Positions 1 to 12,000 of a stretch of 64,000 bases of DNA are shown one piece after another. The first letter of the stretch is position 1, and each line of letters begins with the position of its first letter. The position numbers were made by a program, and so were the translations under genes. Origin of the DNA: Dryobates pubescens (taxonomy: Eukaryota; Chordata; Aves; Piciformes; Picidae); contig NC_071646.1 of the NCBI RefSeq assembly GCF_014839835.1, forward strand, positions 6,504,001 to 6,568,000. Reading direction: 5' to 3'. The notes beneath the pieces were generated by a model. The model did not search any database and had not been told where the DNA came from. It worked only from the letters and a program-made list of their open reading frames with translations.

Positions 1-233
1 ACAGTCTCAAGCTGTGCCAGGGGAGGTTTAGGCTGGAGGGGAGGAGAAAGTTCTTCCCAGCCAGAGAGATTGGCCCTGGGGATGTGCTGCCCAGGGAGGT
101 GGTGGAGTCCCTGTCCCTAGAGGTGTTCAAGCGGAGCTTGGATGAGGCCCTTGGTGCCATGGTTGAGTTGATCAGAAGGTGCTGGGGGAGAGGTTGGACT
201 TGGTGAGCTCTGAGGTCTTTTCCAACCTGGTTA
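1..233 (+). mobile_element. CR1 LINE 3' end
   Basis: Sense sequence of the ORF2 C-terminus (PREVVES-type coding) down to the 3' tail with CTTTTCCAACCTGG; the left part lies outside the window. Confidence 0.85.
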
Positions 234-268
234 ATTCCATTCCATTCCATTCCATTCCATTCCATTCC
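234..268 (+). repeat. (ATTCC)n microsatellite
   Basis: Seven uninterrupted ATTCC units grown from the CR1 tail. Confidence 0.9.
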
Positions 269-637
269 TTCTCCCCTTGCTCCTCACTGTGCCCCTGAGA
301 CATCCTCCTTCTGCACAGACCAAATCCCTGAGTCTCTTCTGCTCCTGGTGCAGGCAGTGCCTTAAGCCAGGGCTTTGGCTGGAGGCAGCTACTTTCCATC
401 ATCCTTATCTGCAGAGAGGCTCCCTGGCACCTGCAGGCCCTGCTGGACAGCCAGGCTCTCCTCAAGGAGCCTGGAGGCAGCTTTGCCCTATCTTGTACCC
501 ATTCATTATGCTGCCAGCTTCATCCTTTCCTCTTCATCCTTTATCCTCCTCTCAGTATTTACTGCCTGCTCTCAGGCCTCTCTCTTTGCTCACCCAAACC
601 AGAAGCCCCTTGGTCTCCTTCTGCAAGAGAAGCTCTC
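269..637. other. intergenic, nothing recognised
   Basis: Pyrimidine-rich unique sequence without a supported exon or known repeat. Confidence 0.5.
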
Positions 638-1870
638 CTAAGCTTCACAGATTGCATAGGGGTGGAAGGGACTCTCCAAGGTCATCTTGTCCAACCCCCC
701 TGCAGTCAGCAGGGACCCCTCCCACTAGAGCAGGCTGCCCAGGGCCACAGCAAGTTTGACCTTGAAGGTCTGCAGGGAGGAGACCTCAACCATCCTCTGA
801 CCTGGAATCTCTCCAGGGTTGAGACCCCAACCATCCTTTGACCTTGAAGGTCTGCAGGGTTGAGACCCCAACCATCCTTTGACCTGGAATCTCTGCAGGG
901 AGGAGACCTCAACCATCCTTTGACATTGAAGCTCTCCAGGGTTGAGACCCCAACCATCCTTTGACCTTGAAGGTCTGCAGGGATGAGACCTCAAGCATCC
1001 TTAGACCTTGAAGGTCTGCAGGGTTGAGACCCCAACCATCCTTTGACCTTGAAGGTCTGCAGGGATGAGACCTCAAGCATCCTTAGACCTTGAGGGTCTG
1101 CAGGGAGCAGACCTCAACCATCCTCTGACCTGGAATCTCTGCAGGGAGGAGACTTCAACCATCCTTTGACCTTGAAGCTCTCCAGGGTTGAGACCCCAAC
1201 CATCCTTTGACCTTGAAGGTCTGCAGGGAGGAGACCTCAACCATCCTTAGACCTTGAAGCTCTCCAGGGTTGAGACCCAAACCATCCTTTTACCTTGAAG
1301 GTCTGCAGGGATGAGACCTCCACCTCCCTGGGCAGCCTGTTCCAGGCTCTCCCCAGCCTCACTGTGCAGAACTTCCTCCTGATGCCCAACCTAAACCTGC
1401 CCTGACCCAGTCTCAAACCACTGGCCCTCACCCTGGCCCTCCCAGCCCTTCTCCAAACTCCCTCCCCAGCTCTCCTGGAGCCCTTTCAGCTACTGCAAGG
1501 CTGCTCTGAGGTCTCCCTGGAACCACCTCTCCTCCAGCTCCCTCAGCCTGTCCTCACAGGAGGGCTGCTCCAGCCTCCTGATCCTCCTTGGGGCCCTCCT
1601 CTGGACCAGCAGGTCCATGGAATCCCTGTGTTGAGAGCCCCAGAGCTGGGCACAGCCCTGCAGGTGAGGTCTGCCCAGAGCAGAGGGGCAGGATCCTCTC
1701 TCTCCACCCCTGGCAGCTGTGCTGCCATTGGCCTTCTGGGCTGCCAGTGCCCATTGCTGCCTCCTGTCCAGCCCCCAGCCCCCCTCAAACCTTTCCCTGC
1801 CAGGCACAGGCTGCTCCAGGTGCCTGCTGCTGCCTTGTGGGAGCAGGCAGCCATTCCTCATCCTGACAGG
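638..1870 (-). mobile_element. CR1 LINE fragment, internally expanded
   Basis: Antisense CR1 from the 3' tail (GGTGGAAGGGACTCTCCAAGG) to RT C-terminal sequence. Its interior at 745-1315 has become a tandem array. Confidence 0.8.
745..1315. repeat. 41-bp minisatellite made of CR1 sequence
   Basis: About 14 copies of a unit containing GACCTTGAAGGTCTGCAGGG, alternating with variants that begin GAGACCCCAACC or GAGACCTCAACC. The unit equals CR1 sequence at the array edge. Confidence 0.9.
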
Positions 1871-2019
1871 CAGGGAAGGTTCTGCTTGCATTCCAGGATT
1901 CCCTTTATCTCCTGGCTCCTGCTCAGCTCCTTCCTGGGATTCAGCAGCACCACTGAGACTTTTTTTCCAACCCCCAGACTGCTGAGGTTCCCAAGGGCAA
2001 AACCTTTGATGCTGCCAGA

Positions 2020-2960
2020 GTGAATCTCATTGATGCCCAGAATGGGCTTGGGTTGGGAGGGAGCTCAAAGCTCAGCCAGCTCCAGCCCCCTGCCATGCCC
2101 AGGGACACCTCCCCCCAGCACAGCTTGCTCAGGGCCTCATCCAGCCTGGTCCTGAGCACCTCCAGGCAGGACACAGCCACAGCCTCCCTGGGCAGCCTGT
2201 GCCAGAGTCTCCCCAGCCTCACTCTCCACAATCTCTTCCTCCTCTCCACTCTCAGTCTCCCCTCTCCCAGCTCAAAGCCATTGTTCCTCCTCCTGTCCCT
2301 CCCAGCCCTTGGCCCAAGTCATAGAATCATAGAAGCAATGAGGTTGGAAAAGACCTCAGAGCTCAGCAAGTCCAAACTGTCACCCAGCACCTCCTGACAA
2401 CCCAACCCTGGCTCCAAGGGCCACATCCAAGCCCCTCCTGAACACCTCCAGGGATGGGGACTCCACCACCTCCCTGGGCAGCACATCCCCAGGGCCAATC
2501 TCTCTTGCTGGGAAGAACTTTCTCCTCCCCTCCAGCCTAACCCTCCCCTGGCACAGCTTGAGACTGTGTCCTCTTGTTCTGGTGCTGCTTGCCTGGGAGC
2601 AGAGCCCAACCCCCCCTGGCTGCAGCCTCCTCTCAGGGAGCTGCAGAGAGCAATGAGGTCTCCCTCAGCCTCCTCTGCTCCAGGCTCAAACCCCACAGCT
2701 CCCTCAGCTGCTCCTCCCCAGACCCTTCCCCAGCTCTGTTGCCCTTCCCTGGCCCTGCTGCAGCCTCTCAAGGTCCTTCCTGGGGTGAGGAGCCCAGAGC
2801 TGAACCCAGCACTCAAGCTGTGGCCTCCCCAGTGCCCAGCCCAGGGGCACCATCCCTGCCCTGCCCCTGCTGCCCACCCCACTGCTGCTCCAGGCCAGGC
2901 TGCTGCTGCCCTCCTTGCCCCCCTGGGCACCCCCTGGCTCATCAGCTCTGACTGCACCTT
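2020..2960 (-). mobile_element. two adjacent CR1 fragments
   Basis: Antisense pieces 2020-2318 and 2319-2960. The second starts with a CATAGAATCATAGAA tail, so the two are separate insertions or subfamilies placed end to end. Confidence 0.85.
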
Positions 2961-3219
2961 GCTCCACAGAGCTCTTGGTGCTGTAGGAAAGAGAACTGAG
3001 GGTTTTCAGCCCAGGAGAAGAGGAGCTCTGGATATGCCTGCAGCAGCAGCAGCAGCTGGGACTGGGATGTGTGTGGGGACCCTGGGAGGACAAGGTCCCA
3101 GGGGGACCCTCGGACCTTGCTTTTCAGCTGGCTCCAGCCTCCGTGGGCTGGGCAGCAGCCCTTTGAAGCTGTGCCAGCCGGCAGAGCCTGGTGTGGTGTG
3201 GTTTGGTGCAGAGGAGCTC

Positions 3220-3375
3220 CCGGCAGCTCCGCCGAGGCTCCTCCAGTCGCTGCATTCATCAGGCTCCCATCTCCATAGCAACTGAGCACCTCGCAGGCAC
3301 TAATGAATGGCTCTGCACAAGCCTTTGAATCCAGGAGACATCATCAGCCACATCCCAGGGACCAGGAGCTGTGAC
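3220..3375. promoter_or_regulatory. possible conserved non-coding element with an RFX X-box
   Basis: A CR1-free island. At 3269-3282 ATCTCCATAGCAAC fits the RFX X-box pattern, with the AGCAAC half-site intact. Nearby TAATGAATGG and CCTTTGAATC look like ordinary factor sites. Conservation cannot be judged from one sequence. Confidence 0.3.
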
Positions 3376-3489
3376 AGTGTCAGAGGAAGCAGCTTGGCCA
3401 GGCCCTGACAGAGCTAAGGCAGCTTTCTGTGCCACCACCTCCTGTGCCACCACCCAGGAGCCCTCCTCTTGGTTTGGCTTTTCCTACTA

Positions 3490-4235
3490 TTATAGAACCA
3501 CAGAGCTGCCAGGGCTGGAAGGGAGCTCCAGGCTCAGCCAGCCCCAACCCCCCTGCCATGGGCAGGGACACCTCACACCACAGCAGGTTGCTCACAGCCA
3601 CCTCCAGCCTGGCTGCAAACACCTCCAGGCAGGAGGCTTCCACCACCTCCCTGGGCAGCCTGTGCCAGGCTCTCACCACCCTCCTGGCCAACAACTTCTT
3701 CCTCACAGCCAATCTCCAGCTCCCCACTTCTAGTTCTGCTCCATCCCCCCCAGTCCTGTCCCTCCCTGACCCCCTCCAAAGTCCCTCCCCAGCTTTCCTG
3801 CAGCCCCCTGCAGCTCCTGGGAGGCCACAAGGAGGTCTCCTGGGAGCCTTCTCCTCTCCAGCCTGCACAACCCCAACTCTCTCAGGCTGTCTGCAGGGCA
3901 GAGCAGCTCCAGCCCTCTGCTCCTCCTCCTGGCCCTGCTCTGGACACCTTCCAGCCCCTCCAGAGCCTTCCTGGCACAGAGGCTCCAGAGCTGGCCCCAG
4001 AGCTGCAGCTGTGGGCTCAGCAGAGTGGAGCAGAGGGGCAGAATCCCCTCCCTGCCCTGCTGGCCACACTTCTGCTGCTGCAGCCCAGGCTCTGCTTGGC
4101 TCTCTGGGCTGCCAGTGCTCCCTGCTGGCTCCTGCTGAGCTTCTCCTCCCCCAGCACCCCCAAGGCCTTTTCTGCAGGGCTGCTCTCCAGCCAGTCCCTC
4201 CCAGCCTGTAGCTGTGCCTTGGGGGTGCTGCTAGG
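3490..4235 (-). mobile_element. CR1 fragment, young subfamily A
   Basis: Antisense. Near-identical over about 550 bp to copies at 10735, 49815 and 59840. Confidence 0.85.
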
Positions 4236-4349
4236 TGAAAGGCTGGGCAGGAGTTGGTATTTCCATGTGGTGTTTCTGTGTTCTGTCCTCACAGCAGAGC
4301 AGCTCCAGCCCTCTGCTCCTCCTCGTGGCCCTCATCCTCGGGGTTGGGA

Positions 4350-5404
4350 CTGGATCACAGTCTCACAGTCTCACAGTATAACTAAGGTTGGAAGAGACCC
4401 CAAGGATCATCAAGTCCAACCTGTCACAACAGACCTCACAACCAGACCATGGCACCAAGTGCCACGTCCAATCTCCCCTTGAACACCTCCAGGGGTGGGG
4501 ACTCCACCACCTCCCTGGGCAGCACATCCCAATGATGAACGACTCTCTCAGTGAAAAACTTTTTCCTCACCTCCAGCCTAAACCTCCCCTGGCACAGCTT
4601 GAGACTGTGTCCTCTTGTTCTGCTGCTGGGTGCCTGGGAGAAGAGACCAACCCCCACCTGGCTACAGCCACCTTTCAGGTAGTTGCAGAGGGCAATGAGG
4701 TCTCCCCTGAGCCTCCTCTCCTGCAGGCTAAGCAACCCCAGCTCCCTCAGCCTCTCCTCACAGGGCTGTGCTCAAGGCCTCTCCCCAGCTTTGTTGCCCT
4801 TCTCTGGACACCTTCAAGTCTCTCAATGTCCTTCTTAAACTGAGGGGCCCAGAACTGGACACAGGACTCAAGGTGTGGCCTAACCAATGCAGAGCCCAGG
4901 GGCACAATGACCTCCCTGCTCCTGCTGGCCACACCATTCCTAATACAGGCCAGGATGCCATTGGCCTTCTTGGCCCCCTGGGCACACTGCTGGCTCCTGT
5001 TCAGGCAGCTGTCAATCAGCACCCCCAGGTCCCTCTCTGTTTGGCAGCTCTCAGCCACTCTGCCCCTAGCCTGTAGCTCTGCCTGGGGTTGCTGTGGCCA
5101 AAGTGCAGCCCCTGGCACTTGGATTGTTAAATGCCATCCCACTGGACTCTGCCCATCTGTCCAGTCGGTCAAGATCCCTCTGCAGAGCCTTTCCATCCTC
5201 TAACTGACCAACCTCTGTTCCCAACTTGGTGTCATCTGCAAACTTGCTGATGACTCAACCCCCTCCTCCAGATCATCAATGAAGATGTTAAAGAGGCTGG
5301 GGCCCAGCACTGCTCCCTGGGGCACCCCACTGGTGCCTGGCTGCCAGCTGGCTGTGGCACCATTCCCCACCACTCTCTGGGCTCTGCCCTCCAGCCAGTT
5401 CCTA
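4350..5404 (-). mobile_element. CR1 fragment reaching the RT active site
   Basis: Antisense, about 1.05 kb. On the minus strand near 5230-5245 it encodes KFADDTKLG, the FADD catalytic motif of CR1 reverse transcriptase, followed by the RT C-terminal region and 3' tail. Confidence 0.88.
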
Positions 5405-5460
5405 ACCCAATGATGATCCTTGAGGTCCCTCCCAAGCCTGATGGTTCTATGATTCTAGGT
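5405..5460 (+). mobile_element. CR1 3' tail
   Basis: Sense tail ending GGTTCTATGATTCTA, abutting the antisense copy in a head-to-head junction. Confidence 0.65.
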
Positions 5461-5984
5461 GAGAGCAAGGCAAGAGTGGAGAAGACAGCAGGGAAAGGAA
5501 CCAGCTCCTGGCCACAAGGGAATTCAGCACACCCCAGCAAGCCTCTGAGCAGCTTCCAGCAGGCTGCCCAGGGGTGCCACCTGTGCCCCCCAGCTGATCT
5601 GCTGCAGGTGCCTTGGGTGGCTCTGGCCACCGCAGCTCCAGCCCCACTTGGGCTCCGTAGGGAGCTCCACAACCTCCCCCAGCCTGTGACAGGGATGGGC
5701 AGGACGATTGCTCAGCCTCTCACTGGGGGAAAGGACAAAGTCTGCTGCAAGGAATTGCCACCCTAAGGTGGCTTGGAGCAGCGTGGGACCAGGCAGAGGG
5801 AGGAGAGGGGAGAGGGCTGCTCCCGGGCCGGACCAGGCTGCAGGCACTGGGATGCAGCTGAGGGTTTTCCACTCTTCCCAGCGCCTCGGCTCGGCCAAAG
5901 CAGGAGCCGCAATACCACCTGCCGGTGAGCTCCACCACTGCACCAGCCCTGCCCCGTCCTGCCTTGACATCGACCGCAGCATCG
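5461..5984. other. intergenic, nothing recognised
   Basis: Unique sequence between CR1 copies; no supported gene. Confidence 0.5.
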
Positions 5985-6360
5985 CAGAGGGGCTTGGGTT
6001 GGAAGGGACCTCCAAGCTCAGCCAGCCCCAGCCCCCTGCCAAAGGCAGGGACACCTCCCCCCAGCCCAGCTTGCTCAAGGCCCCATCCAGCCTGGCCCTC
6101 AGCACCTCCAGGGAGGAGGTGTCCACAACGCTGGGCAACCTGTTCCAGTGTTTCACCACCCTCCTAGCAAAGAACCTCTTCCTAATCTCCAACCTTAAGC
6201 TCCCCTGCTCTGCTTTCAAACCGTTGCCCCCATCCTGGCACTCCCAGCCCTGGTCTAATGTCCCTCCCCAGCTCTCCTGGAGCCCCTTTCAGGTACTGGA
6301 AGGCCATCAGGAGGTCTCCACGGAGCCTTCTGTTCTCCAGGCTGATACAGACCCAACACC
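5985..6360 (-). mobile_element. CR1 fragment
   Basis: Antisense CR1 (GGGCTTGGGTTGGAAGGGAC tail onward). Confidence 0.8.
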
Positions 6361-6722
6361 TGGGGGTGTTTAGCCTGGAGGAGACTCTGGGGAGACCTAA
6401 TAGCAACCTTCCAGCACCTGAAGGGGGCTACAGGAAGGGTGGGGAGAGACTGTTTGCAGAGGCCTGCAGGGACAGGAGCAGGGGCAATGGCTTCAACCTA
6501 GAGAAGGGCAGATTTAGATTGGGTGTCAGCCAGGAGCTCTTCACCATGAGGGTGGTGGAACAGGTTGCTCAGGGAGGTGCTTGAAGCCCCATCCCTGGAG
6601 GTATTGAAGATAAGACTGAAGGAGGCCCTGATCTAGCTGGGGATGTCCCTGCTGGCTGCAGGGAGCTCAGTCTGAGCTTTGGAGGTCCCTCCCAGCCTGG
6701 ACTGCTCCATGAGTCTATGACT
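6361..6722 (+). mobile_element. CR1 fragment
   Basis: Sense CR1 immediately after the antisense copy, from TTTAGCCTGGAGGAGA to a CATGAGTCTATGACT tail. Confidence 0.8.
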
Positions 6723-6889
6723 AAGGACAGATGTGCCATGGTTTCATCACAGCATGGCAGTCACACTCCCAAGGAGGCTTTTAAAGTCTCTGACAGCAGT
6801 AAAATACAGCAGGAGAAGCACCTCAGCTCCAAGGACTGCTCTGGGCCATGGGTTTTAGAGCAGCTAAGTGCTTTGGTGCACCACCCACA

Positions 6890-7060
6890 GAGAATCCTGG
6901 AATGGTTTTGGGTTGGAAAGGACCTTCAAGATCACCCAGTTCCAACCCCCCTGCCATGGGCAGGGACACCTCCCACCACAGCAGGCTGCTCCAGGCCCCA
7001 TCCAACCTGGCCTTGAACACCTGCAGGGAGGAAACTGCTTCTGCTGCATCAAATCCCAGC
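6890..7060 (-). mobile_element. CR1 fragment
   Basis: Antisense 3' end with TTTTGGGTTGGAAAGGACC. Confidence 0.8.
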
Positions 7061-7355
7061 CTCTTCTCCCAGGCACCCAGCACCAGAACAAGAGGACACA
7101 GTCTCTAGCTGTGCCAGGGGAGGGTTAGGCTGGAGGGGAGGAGAAAGTTCTTCCCAGAGAGAGCTGTTAGCCCTTGGGATGTGCTGCCCAGGGAGGTGGT
7201 GGAGTCCCCATGCCTGGAGGTGTTCAAGAGGGGCCTGGATGTGGCACTTGGAGCCATGGTTTAGTAGTCAGGAGGTCTTGGGGGACAGCTTGGACTTGAT
7301 GATCTCTGAGGTCTCTTCCAACCTTATTGACTCCATGATTCTATGATCCTATGAT
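7061..7355 (+). mobile_element. CR1 fragment
   Basis: Sense 3' end with tail CCATGATTCTATGATCC. Confidence 0.85.
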
Positions 7356-7616
7356 CCTTGTCCATCCAGGGGCTAAGGCTGGCCCAGGAGAAGCTGATTT
7401 TCATCCTGCTTTGGGTCATGAAGACCTCAGGCTGAGTCTTGGCTGCAGGAGCAGGCTGGGCACATGTGTCTGGTTGTGTCCAAGGAGACACTTTGTGTGC
7501 CCAGTGTTTGAGCACTGGGTAGAAAGCTCTGCCATGGTTCATGAGCTTACAGGGTGGTCCTAGGTCTGTAGGGACAAAGTTGGTCCTGTGGACACTGGGA
7601 AGTGCTAGGATCACTT

Positions 7617-8140
7617 TTGGGAGCCCTGGCCAGAGGAGCATCCTGAGCACCTCCCCCTGGCCAGAGGACCATCCTGAGCACCTCCCCCTGGCCAGGTGAG
7701 CATCCTGAGCACCTTCCCCTGGCCAGGTGAGCATCCTGAGCACAGCATCTTGGGACACATGAGCATCCTGAGCACCTCCCCATGGCCAGGTGAGCATCCT
7801 GAGCACAGCATCTTGGGACACATGAGCATCCTGAGCACCTCCCCATGGCCAGGTGAGCATCCTGAGCACAGCATCTTGGGACACACGAGCATCCTGAGCA
7901 CCTCCCCATGGCCAGGTGAGCATCCTGAGCACAGCATCTTGGGACACATGAGCATCCTGAGCACCTCCCCATGGCCAGGTGAGCATCCTGAGCACCTCCC
8001 CCTGGCCAGGTGAGCATCCTGAGCACCTCCCCCTGGCCAGAGGAGCATCCTGAGCACCTCCCCCTGGCCAGGTGAGCATCCTGAGCACCTCCCCCTGGCC
8101 AGGTGAGCATCCTGAGCACCTCCCCCTGGCCAGAGGAGCA
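7617..8140. repeat. 31-bp minisatellite upstream of TIMM17A
   Basis: About 16 units beginning GAGCATCCTGAGCACCTCCC, with a second type (GAGCATCCTGAGCACAGCAT) alternating in the middle to form a roughly 63-bp higher-order unit. Confidence 0.9.
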
Positions 8141-8149
8141 TCCTGAGCT

Positions 8150-8455
8150 TTTTGGAAGCCTCTCAAGTTTCCAGGGGAAAAAGAAAGGCTCCAGACTGGG
8201 ACTTTTTGCAAGGGCATACTGCAATAGGACAAAAGGTAATGGCTTTAAACTGAGAGAGGAGATTTAGAATGGATATAAGGAAGAGATCCTTTACTCTGGG
8301 GGTGGCGAGTCCCTGCCCCAGGCTGCCCAGAGAGCTGGGAGCTGCCCCAGGGCTGGCAGCAGTGCAGGGCAGGTTGTGTGGGGCTGGGAGCAGCCTGCTG
8401 TGGTTGGGGATGTCCCTGGGGGCTGCAGCGGGGTTGGACGGGATCCCACCCAGAC
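8150..8455 (+). mobile_element. CR1 3' end next to the TIMM17A promoter
   Basis: Sense CR1 with GGACTTTTTGCAAGGGC and GTAATGGCTTTAAACTGAGA. It ends about 240 bp before the TIMM17A ATG. Confidence 0.8.
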
Positions 8456-8459
8456 CCAT

Positions 8460-9060
8460 TCCCATTCCCATTCCCGCCCCACGGCCGCAGGGGCAGCGCC
8501 GCAGGGGCAGCGCCGCAGGCTCCCCCGGCACGCGCCGCTGTCCGTCAGCCGGGGGGGGCGGGGCGGACGGGCAGTGCGCAAGCGCAATCGGCCCCACTTC
8601 CTGCCGTTTAGTCCCGCCCTCCATCTCTCATTGGCCGGCGGAGGGGGCGCTGAGCCAATCACGCGGCGGGGAGGCGGGCGAGGGCGGCTGCCAAGATGGA
8701 GGAGTACGCGCGCGAGCCCTGGTGAGCGGCCGGCGGCGCCCGGGGCCCGGGGGCTCGGCGGGGCCCGGGGGGTGCCGTAGGACCGGGACAGGCCGGGCAG
8801 CGGGGCGGGGGGGCCGGCAGGCGCTTCGCCGCCGCCGCTCCCTGGCAGGGGTGGACGGGTGACCTTGGCGGGGCCCCTCCTGAGGCGGCGCAGGGTTAGC
8901 GGTCGCGGAGCCGCGGCCTGCGCCGCCGGTGGCGTAGTGCCGGAGAGGCACCGTCCCGCCCCTACCGGGCCGGCGGAAGCCCTCTGAGGGGCGGGGACGG
9001 CAGCGGCGTTGCCGGCTAGGCCCTGAGGCCTGGGCCGCGGCCTCTGGGCACAGTCTCCCT
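8460..9060 (+). promoter_or_regulatory. TIMM17A: CpG-island promoter of TIMM17A
   Basis: A dense CpG stretch surrounds the first exon. Just upstream of the ATG are an ETS-like CACTTCCTG near 8596, an ATTGG (inverted CCAAT) near 8630 and a CCAAT near 8654, with no TATA box. The start context CCAAGATGGAGG (about 8691-8702) resembles the TISU/YY1 element found in mitochondrial genes with very short 5' UTRs, though its last bases deviate from the consensus. A CR1 3' end stops about 240 bp upstream, so the promoter is compact. Confidence 0.8.
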
Positions 9061-12000
9061 GCTCCGGTGGCCGTTCGCCCCCTCAGGGCGCTGCCAGGCT
9101 GCCTTCAGCCCCGCTCTGTCCCCTCAGAGCCCTTTCAGGGGCCCCTCGGTGTTCCCTCTGGGTCCCCTCAGGGTCTTCTCCGTCCCCCCTCGGAGCCTGC
9201 TGACTCTTCCCTGCCGCAGCCCCCGTGAGGAGGGGGCGCAGCGGCCTGGCCCCCACCCCGGGCGGCCTCACTGCCCAGCCGGCAGCACCGAGCCGGGGGT
9301 TGGGGGTTGGAAGGAGCCTTCAAGCTCCTCTAGTCCAACTCCCCCTGCCGTGGACACCTTCCACTGGGCCGGGTTGCTTGGAGCCCTGTCCAGCCTGACC
9401 TGGAGTGTTCCCTGGGGTGGGATAGCGCCAGGCACTGCCCCGGTGTCAGGAGCAGCTTTGGAGGCACTCAGAGCCCTGCTTGCAGCTTGAAGGTTGCCAG
9501 AGGTAGCAATGAAACAGTGCGGCTGAGAGCTTGGGCTCAGGGTCCAGCATGCAGCTCTCTGCTCACCTCTGCCAACAGAGACCCCGGGAGGCTCTGCCCA
9601 CAGCTTTGCAGCTGCTGGGCTGGGGCTGGAGCAGCCTGGAGCTCTCTCCCAGCCTGCCTGCTTCTGGGGCTCTGAAGTTTCTCCTTCCATGCCAGCTCTG
9701 CCTTGAGCAGCTCAAAGTTTGGCACATCAGCAAAGGAAATGTGCACTCAGGAACCACAGAAGCTCCCAAGGGCATCTGGTCCAGGCTTGGCAGGGGGTGG
9801 GGGAGGTGGAAGGAGCTGCCCCAGCAGCCTGGCAAGCTGAGGCCTGGCATTCAACAAGGCCAAGTGCCAGGGGCTGCCCCTTGGCCACAGCAACCCCAGG
9901 CAGAGCTACAGGCTGGGGGCAGAGTGGCTGAGAGCAGCCAGGCAGAGAGGGACCTGGGGGGAGTGGGGGAGAGCAGCTGAGCAGGAGGCAGCAGTGTGCC
10001 CAGGGGGCCAAGAAGGCCAAGGGCAGCCTGGCCTGCAGCAGGAGCAGTGTGGCCAGCAGCAGCAGGGAGCTCATCCTGCCCTGTGCTCAGCACTGCTGAG
10101 GCCACAGCTGGAGTCCTGTGGCCAGCTCTGGGCTGCTCAGGTCAGGAAAGAGGTTGAGCTGCTGGAAGGTGTCCAGAGAAGGGCAACAAAGCTGGGGAGG
10201 GGTCTGGGGCACAGCCCTGGGAGGAGAGGCTGAGGGAGCTGGGGTTGCTTAGCCTGCAGGAGAGGAGGCTCAGGGGAGACCTTCTTGCTCTCTGCAACTG
10301 CCTGCAGGGAGGTTGGAGCCAGGTGGGGGTTGGGCTCTGCTCCCAGGCACCCAGCAGCAGAACAAGAGGACACAGTCTCAAGCTGTGCCAGGGGAGGGTT
10401 AGGCTGGAGGGGAGGAGAAAGTTCTTCCCAGCCAGAGAGATTGGCCCTGGGGATGTGCTGCCCAGGGAGGTGGTGGAGTCCCCATCCCTGGAGGTGTTCA
10501 GGAGGGGCTTGGATGTGGTCCTTGGAGCCAGGGTTTGGTTGTCAGGAGGTGCTGGGGCACAGCTTGGACTTGCTGAGCTCTGAGATGTTTTCCAACCTGA
10601 CTGATTCTGAGATTCTGTTCTGTGATTCAATCTTTCAAAGACTGATTGGTTGCTGTGGGCTGCAGGTGATGTCCTTCCCCCTGCTCATGCAGGAAGGGAG
10701 TTCTGCTCCTCAGCTGTGAGTGGCCTCATGCTGGTCATAGAATCCCAGGGCTGGAAGGGAGCTCAGGGCTCAGCCAGCTCCAAGCCCCTGCCATGGGCAG
10801 GGACACCTCACCCCACAGCAGGTTGCTCACAGCCACCTCCAGCCTGGCTGCAAACACCTCCAGGCAGGAGGCTTCCACCACCTCCCTGGGCAGCCTGTGC
10901 CAGGCTCTCACCACCCTCCTGGCCAACAACTTCTTCCTCACAGCCAATCTCCAGCTCCCCACTTCTAGTTCTGCTCCATCCCCCCCAGTCCTGTCCCTCC
11001 CTGACCCCCTCCAAAGTCCCTCCCCAGCTTTCCTGCAGCCCCCTGCAGCTCCTGGGAGGCCACAAGGAGGGCTCCTGGGAGCCTTCTCCTCTCCAGCCTG
11101 CACAACCCCAACTCTCTCAGGCTGTCTGCAGAGCAGAGCAGCTCCAGCCCTCTGCTCCTCCTCCTGGCCCTGCTCTGGACACCTTCCAGCCCCTCCAGAG
11201 CCTTCCTGGCACAGAGGCTCCAGAGCTGGCCCCAGAGCTGCAGCTGTGGTCTCAGCAGAGTGGAGCAGAGGGGCAGAATCCCCTCCCTGCCCTGCTGGCC
11301 ACACTTCTCTTGCTGCAGCCCAGGCTCTGCTTGGCTCTCTGGGCTGCCAGTGCTCCCTGCTGGCTCCTGCTGAGCTTCTCCTCCCCCAGCACCCCCAAGG
11401 CCTTTCCTGCAGGGCTGCTCTGCAGCCAGTCCCTGCCCAGCCTGTGTCAGTGCCTGGCATTGCCCTGCCCCACATGTGGCTGAGGCTCCATCCCTGGAGC
11501 CATGCAGGGTCAGCCTGGCTGTGGCTCTGAGCAGCCTGCTCCAGCTGGAGGGGTCCCTGCTGCCTGCAGGGGGCTTGGACAAGATGACCTTGGAGCTTCC
11601 ATTGCAGCCCTGTGCCTCTGCTGGGTGCTTGATGCCCACAGCTCCAGGGAAGTTCTCAGCAGAGGCTGGGCTTGGTTTTATCCTGCATCCTCTGCCCCTG
11701 GCCTGTGGTGGGGGTGGCTCAGCCCAGCCCTGGGGCTGCTCAGCCTGGCCTGGGGCTGCAGCTGCTGGCCCTGCTCCTGGCCCTGCTGCTGGCCCAGCTC
11801 CTGGCCCTGCTCCTGGCCCTGCTGCTGGCCCAGCTCCTGGCCCTGCTGCTGGCCCTGCTCCTGGCCCTGCTGCTGGCCTTGCTCCTGGCCCTGCTGCTGG
11901 CCTTGCTCCTGGCCCAGCTGCTGGCCCAGCTGCTGGCCCAGCTGCTGGCCCAGCTGCTGGCCCAGCTGCTGGCCCAGCTGCTGGCCCTGCTCCTGGCCCA

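Noticed and set aside
234-268. Satellite or telomeric repeat
   Set aside because: Only 35 bp of ATTCC attached to a CR1 tail.
7617-8140. CRISPR-like direct repeats with spacers
   Set aside because: Units are contiguous with no variable spacers and the genome is vertebrate; it is a two-type minisatellite.
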